Positions 9,925-19,983 of a DNA stretch of 64,000 nucleotides are shown here, piece after piece. The position numbers and the translations under genes were made by a program. Origin of the DNA: Madurella fahalii (Eukaryota; Ascomycota; Sordariomycetes; Sordariales); the NCBI GenBank assembly GCA_029876055.1, contig CM056879.1, positions 1,426,001 to 1,490,000 on the forward strand, in the 5' to 3' direction. The notes under the pieces were generated by a model. It worked only from the letters and a program-made list of their open reading frames with translations. It was not told the DNA's origin and searched no databases. Position 1 is the first letter of the stretch. Each line of letters starts with the position of its first letter.

Positions 9925-11160
9925 CTAGTGCCAAGGCCATAGTCTTCTACACCTTTCCAGGACTTTTTCCTCATCACCCGACCGCATCCGATCCGCAGCA
10001 TAGCTGGCGCTGCAGGCGCCGACCCAAAAGGCCTTGTCGACGCTCCGCGACCTCCAAGCCCAGCCGGCACCCCACGAAACCGGCAGATGGTAGTAACGAA
10101 ACACGAAGAAGGCCAGGACGATGCTGATGAAGAATTCGGATAGGGATATCGAAATCAAAGTGTCGATAGTCGAACCACCTGCAGCCGGAGATGAAGACGG
10201 CAGCAAAGAATAGGATCATGGCGATGCGCAGGAGATACAGCGGCGGTGTCGCTGCTTGTTGGCGCACTGCTGATACTGCCTGGTTATACTGGGCCTGACG
10301 GCTACGCGATACGGTATCCAGCGGAGCAGATGGCTGCCCGGCGTTCTCGCCCGAATCGTATTTTGTCGTCGTGGAGCCTGCATACGTGCGAGACGGAAAG
10401 GCGGCGTCGACGGGCGCGCCGACGAAGTCAACAGGGGCACAGAACGGGATCACGATGGTGACCTTGCTGCAGATGAAGAGGGACAGGTATATGAGGCCTA
10501 ATCGTTTGCCAGAAAAAAAACCGTACGACAACGGAGTGACAGCGCTTACCGGCAGCCGAGCAGCTGGCGTGACCGCTAGGGTAGCTTTGGAAGCCGTCCT
10601 CCAGCACGAACTTGTCGGTATTTTTTGCACATATCGGCGCTAACAGGTTGGCCATTGCTACCGCCGGAAGAGACGATTCCGCCTACGATGTAGTCGCCGA
10701 GGTTGGCCAAGTGTGGTTGACATCTCGAGAGGAGATCAGGCCGTGGTTTGCCAAATGTATTCTTTAATTCGTTCGTGATAAGTCAGGTCGAAATGAGGGA
10801 CAAGGCAAGACCAAGCCAGCCGGTATAAAGTTCCCATAGCTTTAGTTTCCAGACCAAGGACTTTTAGCGTGCCATGTGAGGCCATCGGTTCGGAGGCAAG
10901 GATCAACGAGATGATGGCCGTTATGATAACCGGCACGATGGTACAGCAGACCACTAAGAGCCAACGGGAGACCGTTTCGTGAACTGTATAAGGGAAGCTA
11001 TAAAGCAGTTACGGCGCCGCGATGGGGACTGTCAAGTGAGGTTCGTGATCGACGTACCAGATGTCGGGGTTGTGGAGCGAAAAGGGATGCTTGTTTGGAG
11101 TAACCCAAACGGCTATCTTCAGGTAAATTTCGGGGCTGTGCATTTTCAGTGGCCAAACAT
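9925..11160 (-). pseudogene. PAP2-family lipid phosphate phosphatase (DPP1/LPP-like), disrupted
   Basis: All three PAP2 signature motifs are present in order on the minus strand: KNTFGKPRP (10735-10765), PSGHAS (about 10556-10575) and CRWFDYRHFDFD (around 10150-10185; the usual Ser of SR is Cys). The active family dephosphorylates phosphatidate, diacylglycerol pyrophosphate and similar lipids in membranes. The motifs lie in different frames. Lesions inferred from family alignment: one extra base near 10855 (after GTLKVL), TGA at 10783-10785 where the family has Trp before LITNELKN, one missing base near 10631, and one extra C near 10144 after FDFDI. A normal 52-bp intron survives at 10498-10549, and another appears to end just before FPYTVHETV. 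The 5' end is uncertain. This looks like true decay, unless the indels are sequencing errors. Confidence 0.8.
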
Positions 11161-11585
11161 TGCCGACGCTGGGTAAAAGCAAAGCTTGTTGATTTTGATC
11201 CACTGGTCTATCGCTAAAAGAAATGCATCACTTGTGAAATAGACCTAGAGGGCTGGAGACAACACGCAAGAAGAAGCAGCTGAATGCATTGGAAATCGCA
11301 CACACGTCGTACGCCCCGCCCTTTCACCACCGAAGCCGCTCGCCATGCTTTTTCGTATAGTGCCACGAAACGTTATCCTCTTGACCGCGGTAACTGTAAC
11401 CCGGGAAGGGATAGAACCGTATGAAGGTTTCGGGGATGTCACCATGCGCCGACGCTTTGTAGTGACGCAGCCCTTCGCCGTCGGCGAAGCATCTGGAGAA
11501 TGCCTTCGCTCTGAGCACAGTTGTGGCAGAGTTGGTGACGAGTATGCTGGCGGCGAAGCTGCCTGCATTAATAGAAAGGATATTA
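11161..11585. other. Spacer between phosphatase relic and transposon
   Basis: A minus-strand open frame of about 100 codons (11324-11638) runs into the transposon end and has no recognisable domain. It probably includes the decayed first exon or promoter of the phosphatase gene. Nothing else is supported. Confidence 0.4.
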
Positions 11586-12771
11586 ACGTGTCTTATAAGC
11601 GAGCGGTACATATAAGCGAGCGGTACACTTTCCACCATCTACCCACAACTATCCTAAATTACAACACAACCACTAGGAAATAACAATAACTGAACCAGAA
11701 ATAGATGAATCAGACGATTCTCCAGCCTTCTGACATGTACGTGCATTATGGCCAGGCTTACCGCACAGACTACAGCACCGAATCTTCGTACCAGACCCCC
11801 TTACATTACCACCATTTTATAGTCTTTCATGGATTACCTGCTCACCTACAGCCTTTTGATCCAGTAGATCCTGTGCTTCTTGTACGGTAAGAGACCCTCC
11901 AAGCCGTATACGTGTTTTTTAGCTCTCCGTCGCTTACTAAGCTCCTCATTGGCCTTTCATAGTGCCGAGACCTCTGTACGTAAAAGGGCCACTTCGTACA
12001 TCACAGCTATCGTACCTTTGGCTAATTGGTCTACAGCAGCTAGTATAGGTGTCGGAGAACTGCCTTGGTAGTTGGATATCCGGCCTTTGATAAGGTCTTT
12101 CTGTGAGGTGGTGTAGGAGGGCGCGCAGTAAACCACTCTGCCGATGAACTAAAAGATCCGCCAGTTCAATCACTCCGTGATTGAACGCTACGCACCACTT
12201 GCTTATATCACGTACCCGGGGCTGCGCCCTCAGCCGGTCCCGTAATAAAACCACTCGCGAATAATCTTCGGATCTTCGCATTTAGCTCTCTAGTAGTCAT
12301 ATCTACGCGTAAAACGCGTCCGGAGTTCTGGTTAGCGTTTGACAAAGTTGTGAGCCCAGAGCTTGCCGACAGGGGGCGCGTCACGTTCGCATAGCAGTCA
12401 GTTAGCCATATCTTCTACAAAACGAAGCCGAGGAGGGAATACACGTATACAGAGCTCAGTTATATACTGAATAATCGTATACTCCTCTAATCCGTAAGTT
12501 TTTGTAAATTAGCTGGAGTATCGCGTTGTGCAGGCCGACCGTCGCGTCGGGTAGACAGGGTCATTGGTAGTACGTTATAGATCGCAGCTGCCTTTCGAAG
12601 ACTAAGTTTTAGATCATCTTGTATAGCCTTGAGGCTAAAATAATCCTGGATTCGATTGAGGAGGAATCCATTGCGAAATGGTAGTAGAATTAGTAGGAGA
12701 AGTTGGAAGGTCGTGTTTTGCCAAGAAAGTGTACCGCTCGCTTATATGTACCGCTCGCTTATAAAACACGT
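11586..12771 (-). mobile_element. Pogo/Fot1-like DNA transposon, internally deleted
   Basis: The element has inverted terminal repeats of ~50 bp (11586-11635 and 12724-12771), each with two tandem copies of a TATAAGCGAGCGGTACA unit, and is flanked by TA (11584-11585 and 12772-12773), the Tc1/mariner-superfamily target. On the minus strand near 12600-12400 it encodes the pogo-type N-terminal helix-turn-helix region (LRKAAAIYN, GRPAQRDTPAN, FVEDMAN, DAPPVGKLWAHNFVKR). Near 11890-11705 it encodes the transposase C terminus (VQEAQDLLDQKAVGEQVIHE and a CGKPGHNARTC zinc knuckle). The DDE catalytic core between them is missing, and stops and frameshifts interrupt the rest. At 1186 bp it is well short of the ~2 kb of full-length Fot1-like elements, so it could only move with help in trans. 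Confidence 0.85.
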
Positions 12772-12773
12772 TA

Positions 12774-13991
12774 GTAAGGATACAAGGGATTAACAGTTCA
12801 ATATAAAAGACGAGATTAATCATTGAAATTTCCTCTTTCGTAGATGTACCTGTGCTGCTGCCACTTTAACCTACTTAGTGGTGTGCTTGGCTGTGCAGCG
12901 GATATGTGTGGTGTGCTGACTACGGTGTAATTAATGCAAAATAGGGTTAGTTCTGCTACCTACGTAGGTATCTAATCTGTTGTTTGCTAAAGCCGGCTAT
13001 CGTAAGTTAAACAGCCGCTCTTACTATAAAGGATATATTACCAACTACGAACGAGATCTTGCAACGTACTTACTATAAGAACGAACACATCCCGTTTATA
13101 ACATTTCAAGATTTCTCTAGCATCTTAGTTATAGTTAAAGACATTGTAGCTAGCTGCACTACTAAAGACCCTATCAAAAAGTTGGGTTACACTAGCTAAT
13201 TTTATGCTTGAAATCTCAGGGGCTGACCACTGAGTGGAAGGGGCTAGGGTACCCCCTCCTTCACCTGCACACATCGTGAAGACATTCAGTTGAATATAAT
13301 CCAGTTGAATATAAACAGACAATGAAAAGGAAACACGAAGTTGACTCTATGGACTTACCTACGACTCTCCAATTGAAATTATTGTCCGAAATATCGCCTT
13401 TGGCGCTGCCTAGGGGACACCAAAGCCGAATTTCGCTTCACTAACAGCAAAGCCCTGGCAAGCGGGATTATCCGCTCAAAGAAAATGAGCAGGCGTGAAT
13501 CGTTCCGTCTGTATTGTGGCTTTATATAGATACTGAATAGTAGTGGTTAGAGATCCTAATAACAAGTCCGCATAGTATGGAATGGCCTGCGGGAAGTGCT
13601 AAGTGGCGTGCACTATTCGTAGATGCAGAACACGTACTAAGTAAAACAAGTTCCTGAAAGGCATTACCCAAAAGTGTGTTCTCCCCCAATCGTTACATCT
13701 CTCCGCACCAAAGACCAGAGCCGAGCCTCTTCCGCAGTGAGGGTTCATATCCGTCCCCGGATTGGTAGCCTCGTCTTTTCTTCTCGCCTACTATGCAGCC
13801 CGAACGGCACAGAACTAAAGCAGTCATCTGCACTGCCCGGATGGCTTGGCGCTTACAAGAGTATAAGACCGTCCCCACTTCCTGCGCCCTGTTCCCTAAT
13901 CTTCGACTTTTAGTGTACAGCTTGTCCTACGAGCAGTTCGCTGATATCCTCAAGCTCACTGGAATCCTTTTGGTTCTCACAAATTACAGTC
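12774..13991. other. Intergenic, AT-rich; no gene seen
   Basis: No frame here is convincing. The distal part (about 13600-13990) should be the promoter and leader of the CorA-like gene. Composition near 12800-13300 resembles the RIP-affected sequence, perhaps spill-over from the adjacent transposon. Confidence 0.45.
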
Positions 13992-15663
13992 ATGGTTGCC
14001 CCCAAGCGAATCGTCAACCCTTACAGGGTGAACACAGCATCCATAGCAGCAGCCGAGACGAAGGCGTTAATCTGGGACAGCAGCCTTCCCGGTGAGCAGG
14101 AAGAGGTTTTAAACGACGACGGCCTGAGGCAAAGGCTGACAAGTCTGGTGATTCATGACCCCCAACTTGGCCGTGTATGGTAGACGACTGACTTCGACAG
14201 TCCTCGATATGGAAACATGACGGCAAGGTGATAGCAGGGGTGGATGCGAGATTCGTGCTCGTGTGAGTCCTATGTGTGACAACTATGATATGATCCGGAT
14301 GCTGATGGAGTTGCAATAGCACCACTTCGGGGGCGACCACAAGAGTGACGTCGCCGCTCCAAATCCGGCGCGATACACTGCAATACCTCGTCGACGTTGC
14401 CGGATTCGAAAAGGCCTCAACCGAGGAATTCCTCAAGAACTGGCTTCCGTTTCACGGCTATAGTTACGGGTATGACGACAACGACAAACCATGCTATATG
14501 AGTCTGCACCCCCCCGACCCCTTCCGATTCCCCAACTCATCTCACTAACTCTATTTTAACAGCCATAGCCCTCCGTCTCCCCCGACACAGAGAAAACATC
14601 TTCTGCTTGATGCGCATCCACCTCCGGACCCTCAACACCTTCGTCTTCCTCTCGTGCCTCGAACCCTCCGACTCCACCTCCCTACGCCAGCACCTCCTCG
14701 GCCACTCGCCGCTCCTCCGCTGCCACCCACTCCATCTCCTGCCGCTGCTCTACTCCCACCGCTACCACAAGTGGTCCGACTGGTTTGCTGAGCTATGGCG
14801 CGACATCGCCGAGATCGAGGCCCTCACCAAGATGGGCCACCCGTTGTGGGTTATTGACGACATCGAGGCCGAGCGGGTACGGACCCTGTCGAACGTTAAT
14901 GCGCTGCTAGCCCATCTGTACGGGATAAACCTGGAGATGGCGCATAGCCAGACGGTGATGGCGTTTGCAAGGAGACTGGGGACATTCTGCGGTGAGGCGA
15001 TGGACGAATTGGAGAAGAAAAGGGGGGAGCTAGATTTGGAGGGGGTGAAGATGAGAAAGATCACGAGGCGAGAGAGGGCCGTGTGGGAGGAGAGCGTGAC
15101 GACGACGAGGGTGAGGTTTGAGGCTGTTGGGGATCGGTTGATCGAGTTGAAGGAGAGGTTGGTGGGTCAGATTAATGTGGTTTGTAGCCTGCTATTTCTT
15201 CTTTGCGTCTTGTTTTTGTTTCCTTGTTTTCTTTCTTTCTTTGTTTCTTCATACTGTGATAGATCACGCTGACCATCATAGGTATACAATATGATTGATA
15301 GGAGAGACAGTGAGGTCAACCTAACAGTCGCTCGGCTGCAGTCGCATGACAGCCGGACGGTGAAAGGTATTGCGGTTCTGACATTGTTATTTCTACCTTC
15401 GACGTTGATAGCGGTACGTTGGTACCTTACAGAACATGTTGTATAATTCTCATGCTAACGAGAATGGGTAGACCATTTGGACAACCAATATCATCCATAT
15501 CGAAGGCGAACGAAACTGGCAGGCATATCTAGGCGCCAGTATAGTGCTGACGCTGTTAGTCTTCTTGGGCTGGATGCTCTATGTTCGGTGGTCAAAGAGG
15601 CGCCAGGGGAAGCACTGGCCTATCCGTGCCACAATTGAAAACTTAAACTTCTCTGCCGCTTGA
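13992..15663 (+). CDS. CorA-like membrane protein, fungal-specific type (446 aa)
   Basis: Six exons: 13992-14147, 14201-14262, 14320-14501, 14563-15179, 15282-15413, 15472-15663, together an uninterrupted 446-residue frame. The N-terminal two thirds is soluble and largely helical. The C terminus has the layout of the CorA magnesium-transporter fold as found in fungal accessory proteins: the VYNMIDRRDSEVNLTVARLQ helix, then two membrane segments (about GIAVLTLLFLPSTLIATIW and ASIVLTLLVFLGWMLYV). The GMN signature that follows TM1 in true CorA channels is absent (TIWTTN instead), so magnesium transport cannot be assumed. Fungal proteins of this kind are often uncharacterised and sit near HET and ankyrin genes. 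The donor of intron 3 (GTCTGC at 14502) is weak; the others are standard. Confidence 0.8.
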
Positions 15664-16182
15664 GAAGTGTAACTAAGGCTAGAAACTAAGGTTATGTGGT
15701 TAAATGGTATGTTTTAGTACTAGTTGCTAGTAGCAGTACTCTTAGTAGTATCATCCTAATCTCTACATTTGCTGTTGTGAGAACTAAGGAAGATAGGGTT
15801 AAGAAGCTGAGAGATGTAGCAAAGGGGTATAGGAGACGCAACAATGGTATAGTGTACAGCATGTATATCGAAATGATGCAGAAACACTCATCTACACCCA
15901 TATACCCAACAAAACAAGGAGGACAAAGACAACAAATATCTGGACAGACAAGATAGACAAGTGACAATACAGGCTAGGCGGCACCAGAACAAATTAGGCC
16001 CCTGCAGTCCAGACAAGAAGTTTCGGGTGGTCGTAGAAACAGTAACGTAGTTTAAAAACACTGATCCCAATCTCGCCTCTCCCGCCGGCCGGATGGTGAG
16101 CCAGAAGACCGTGGTTCATTGTGAACCACGAAGCTGTTCATCCTGTCCACTCGGCGACGCTCGACACTTGGGCCGAATTTCT
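15664..16182. other. Convergent intergenic region, AT-rich
   Basis: This separates the CorA-like gene (plus) from the NTase-like gene (minus). Short open frames here lack any family signal. Nothing else seen. Confidence 0.45.
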
Positions 16183-17091
16183 TCATCCCCCAAAGGCCCT
16201 CAACCCCCTCGGAGCAGAATATCGAGCGTAAAGAAGAGACGCCAAAACCACAGTTAACGATACACCCACTAATAGGGCGGTACGGGCAGGTCGCAGAACG
16301 GAATCCGGCTGCTGTACCTCTCTGGTCCGCCGCAAGGCAGGAGGCACATAGCCCGAGAAATACTCGAGATTTTCTGGGACCCGTTCTAGAGAACAATCCC
16401 TCAAATGTCGTGTCCCTGTGCGCAGCTCGGCCCGAACTCGCCGCTCATGGGCGCGGAACTTGACAGTCCCAATTGCGAGGTCTGCGAGCGCGTCGTAGTT
16501 TAATTGGCGGTTTTCGTACTTTAGACCTTCGGCGAAGGTCTTCTCTTTGACTTGGGCAACATATTTGTAGAGGCATGAGATGTAAACGGAGACGTTGTTC
16601 TCGAGGCGGGAGTGGCCTTCCCAGTCAAGGACGCTCTTAATCAGGCTGTCCAGGAGGTCGTGTAATTGCGGTATAGGGCCTTCCTTGAGAGATGACGCCA
16701 ACTTTTCGCAGGAGTATTTCCAGTCATCAGCAGAGAGAAGAACAGTGGTGGTCGGGCTCTGTGGTTCATTAGCAGGAGCCAGCGGCGGAGATGATCCGAG
16801 TCCTAGCTCCGCTGTGCCCGGCGCGGTACCGACTGGTAGATCCAAGCGGCAGCGTTGTATGTCTTGATAGCGGCCCAAGAAGTGGTACTCAGCCGACTGT
16901 GCCTCTGCCTGAGTCCACCCATGTTTTCTGAGCACTCTGGCAGCGGCATCAATGTCCAACACGAGCAGATGAAGGTCGAATACCACAGTCGGCACACCGT
17001 AATGCGCGACTGCGTCCTCGAACCAAACGACGCATGGGATTCCCTCTTTGTGTAGGATTGAAGCTGGTTCGTATCTCTCCGGCGGGGCCAT
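16183..17091 (-). CDS. Fungal nucleotidyltransferase-fold-like protein with C-terminal membrane segment (302 aa)
   Basis: A single-exon frame of 302 codons starting at AAATGGCC. The N terminus (IPCVVWFEDAVAHYGVPT, then FDLHLLVLDIDAAARVL) matches a fungal family of small nucleotidyltransferase-fold proteins that keep the substrate-side strands but lack an obvious GS-x(n)-DxD catalytic motif. A Pro-rich linker (about residues 95-115), a helical middle (LLDSLIKSVLDW, YISCLYKYVAQVKEK) and a conserved KYENRQLNYDAL segment follow. Residues ~272-290 (TALLVGVSLTVVLASLLYA) form a probable tail-anchor helix. Substrate unknown. Its divergent neighbour at 17782 is a broken member of a related family that does keep the catalytic motif. 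Confidence 0.65.
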   Translation of the reverse strand: MAPPERYEPASILHKEGIPCVVWFEDAVAHYGVPTVVFDLHLLVLDIDAAARVLRKHGWTQAEAQSAEYHFLGRYQDIQRCRLDLPVGTAPGTAELGLGSSPPLAPANEPQSPTTTVLLSADDWKYSCEKLASSLKEGPIPQLHDLLDSLIKSVLDWEGHSRLENNVSVYISCLYKYVAQVKEKTFAEGLKYENRQLNYDALADLAIGTVKFRAHERRVRAELRTGTRHLRDCSLERVPENLEYFSGYVPPALRRTREVQQPDSVLRPARTALLVGVSLTVVLASLLYARYSAPRGLRAFGG

Positions 17092-17781
17092 TTGGCCAGC
17101 GAGTGAACTGAAAGGGACACGGTAGAATTGAAGTGGGAATCCTCGGCCAAAAGTTGTGTCAAAGCAGATGTGGATGTTGATGCTGATGTTGGTGTTGGTG
17201 TTGTTGAGTTTGAAAGATGCCGAAGCAGAAAGAAACGATGCGGGTTGGGGTTGATACGTATCACGTGAAGGTCCGGTGGCATGGGCTCAAACACTGACTG
17301 GCATAGCTTAATTTTCAGGAAGATTCCTACAAGATATTGTACTTGCAGTGGCCCATCTTCCACTTGCGGGCATTGACCATCTCCACTTAGAGCAGCACCC
17401 AAGTCAACCACCGTGTAAGCCTTTCCTTATGGTTGGGGTAAGTGCATTTACCAGCCCACCATGACCAGCGCTTGATGCGGACTGACGATTGGTGTCTCCC
17501 ACAGTGGAAAACCTAATGGCACAACCGAGTGTGCGAGCACGGCGCTTGCGTGTGCCAGTACGCGCGCATTGGGCACTGCTGCAGTGCTTGCCGAGTCCAT
17601 GAAACAAATTGATGATGGGGAACGACAGCCAAGCAGTACTAGCGAGGCGAGGGCTTCTCTCAAGACGTATAATATGACGTTGTCTTCCCTCTGTCATTCC
17701 GTTCAAGAGACTCAAGACTTCAGCTCCCTACGAATCCTTCCGCACTACGGACTACCGCATCCTCGCATTCCAACCAGCAAG
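17092..17781. promoter_or_regulatory. Divergent intergenic region between two NTase-like genes
   Basis: The two genes point away from each other, so both promoters must lie here. A run of GTTGATGCTGATGTTGGTG-type triplets at about 17170-17205 is a minor simple repeat. No defined operator or TATA box can be supported. Confidence 0.4.
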
Positions 17782-18480
17782 CATGTCATCTAATCAGCCA
17801 ACTCCGCAGCAGGCACGCCAAGCCATTGAAGCTGTTGCCCGCGCCATGGGGCAACAACTACTACACGGTTGTCGGCGGTACTGCCTGTTCGGCTCTCGGT
17901 TCTCGGCGCCAGACATGCGACGTTGACTTCGTTGTTCCCCAAGGGGACACCAGAGCAGCTCGTGCCCTACTCAAAGCATTGGATGACTGGTTTGAGGTTG
18001 AGAGAAGAACGAACCACGCGTTACTTCAAGAGCTCTCCTCCAATCGGAATCGAGATTCTCGCGCCGCCCGCCCTGTCCAAACAATCCGTCACATCAGAAA
18101 TCCCCGTCATTTTGGTCAGCCAGGTCGCCATCCTCAAGCCAACGCTGTTGCTCAATGCAAGGTGCGATTCCGTTCTCACTCGCTCCAGCGACGCAAAGAG
18201 GAACATAGATGCCATGGACATCATGTTCCTTCTAGAGTGGTGCACCATGAACCGCATATACTGTACCCAACAGCGGAAGAGGTTCCTCAAGCTACCAAGG
18301 AGTTCGTCAACTACTTTGTTGCCACGTACGAAGAAGCAGACACCTGGGCAAGTGCTGGATGGGGATTTTGATCAAGGTACGTTGCCATCCGTGCTTGCTT
18401 CAGCCGTCCTCTGCCAACAACTGATCCCGCCCAGGATGCTGGATTTCTCGATAATGTGATGGAAGGTGGAACAAGATGCG
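17782..18480 (+). pseudogene. Nucleotidyltransferase-fold protein with intact catalytic motif but broken frame
   Basis: Translation starts at ATGTCATC and reaches the NTase signature VVGGTACSALGSRRQTCDVD, where a glycine-serine loop and an Asp-x-Asp pair would bind nucleotide and metal, but only after a frame change. Further conserved blocks follow in changing frames: KSSPPIGIEILAPPAL, ILKPTLLLNARCDSVL, DIMFLLEWC, then YPTAEEVPQATKEFV and a WASAGW end. Inferred lesions: extra G in GGGG at 17848-17851, extra T near 18021, an indel near 18261, extra G in GGGG at 18361-18364. Three of the four are in short homopolymers. The family is probably a fungal aminoglycoside-NTase-like or MNT/DUF-type enzyme; its true substrate is unknown. 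Confidence 0.7.
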
Positions 18481-18953
18481 GAGGATTTGGAGGCAAAAGC
18501 CGAAAAGGCCCAGCTCTGAGTAGGACTGTGGGAAATAGGAATGTAGCACAACTGGGGTTTCCTGGATAGCATAACGTAGCTTGGATCACGGGTTATGGAT
18601 ATTCATATCTCTGTCGTTTGCTTAAAACCGCCGCTCATGATTAATTCGATGTTGTGATAAGCCGTCGAGGTTTGGAGATGCCTTTGTCCTGTTTTCTCCC
18701 AAAGACGAAAAGGAAAGAGAGAAGGGAAGTAGGAAGTTGAGGCAAAGAGTAAATATCAAGGCCGCGTGTTGGAGCATCATGATAGATATACACCTTGATA
18801 CCAATATTCAGAATGATTCTCGTCCATAAAAGATTCATCGCGCTTGTTTGAGGCAAGTGCCGATTAGAACGACTAGACCTCCAAGTAATCACACGCAAAC
18901 ACACCAATTCTGTATGCAAACCATCGCTACCTAACCCTCCCCTTCACATCCCT
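18481..18953. other. Intergenic; no gene seen
   Basis: Short frames on the minus strand have no recognisable content, and no repeat was noticed. Confidence 0.4.
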
Positions 18954-19449
18954 CTACAGGTCCCCCACCATCCACACATTCCTCTCCTTCTCAACCCCCG
19001 GATAAATCCTAAGCCTAACCTTCTCATGAGTCTTGACAACCTTCGTATTCTCCCCCGCTAGCCGCAGCTGGATCCCCTTCCAAAAATCTTCCCCAGACCC
19101 CTTCACACTCTCGACAAACCTCAACATCTGCCTCCCCCGCCCCTGCCGCTGCCACCCCTCCAACAAATCAATATGCAACATCACCCTATTTCAGCACCAA
19201 CTCCTTCTTCCCCGCCACCTCCTCAAGGACAAGTCACTCAACCTTATACGCCATCTTCACCAAACAAGGGACGGCAAATACGTCAGGCGCGCCAATCACA
19301 TAGCCAAAGGCGTTGCCGGCGCCGTCCTCCAACATGAAAAAGTACTGCGGAAGAGGTGCGTGAACTGCAGCGTCCAGAGGCACGGGGCCATGGTGATGGC
19401 GGTAGGGGAGGAGAAGAGGGATGGAGAGAGGGTCGCGTGGCGCGGGCAA
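18954..19449 (-). pseudogene. GNAT-family acetyltransferase relic
   Basis: Two minus-strand pieces read like the two halves of a fungal GNAT N-acetyltransferase: YFFMLEDGAGNAFGYVIGAP (around 19270-19340), typical of the central beta strands, and HIDLLEGWQRQGRGRQML (around 19140-19180), whose QRQGRGR is the acetyl-CoA-binding Q/R-x-x-G-x-G/A loop, followed by GENTKVVKTHEKV and a C-terminal GDL end. The ~60-90 residues normally between them are lacking, and the pieces are in different frames with stops between, so the gene appears deleted and broken. The acyl acceptor is unknown. Confidence 0.5.
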
Positions 19450-19983
19450 TTGTTAGCAGAAGCGTATATATACTAGTGGTTGTCATCCCGCGAAGCAGTC
19501 TGGTTGTAGTATTGTACAATAGTGAAATATATTTGTTGAACCTTAGACTAGAGAATTAGCTCCTAGAAGACTTAACTCTAAAACGCATTGTGTACTTCCT
19601 CCTTTCTACCTACGGTAATCAAATGACTTTCAAAAAGTATGTCTAAGTATACAGTCCTAGTTATAAATATTTACTAAATATTTATTTACTCTTCCTACTC
19701 CGATATACTCTCTATAGGGTGTGCCGGCCCTTTTGCTGTTTATTGTACAGGAAACCGTACTCCGAATGGTCGGATGAAAATCTGCACCAGTATTCCAGGC
19801 GATAGGCTACCCAGGTCTCCGGAGACGGCGACAGCAATTTGTCCGGAACGTGGGGTATCCCGGAACGTCCCGTCCCCCCGCAAACCGTGGAACGCAGACG
19901 ATCCAGCACGAAGCCTTGCATCCATCCCATCAAAACATTCTCTTCTCTTCTCGGTCGCCAAGGTCGCTTCCACCGCTTCCACC
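19450..19983. other. Intergenic; 5' region of the HET gene
   Basis: AT-rich around 19500-19720, then ordinary sequence. A CT-rich stretch at about 19938-19960, shortly before the chosen ATG, is the kind of leader often found at fungal transcription starts. Confidence 0.4.
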
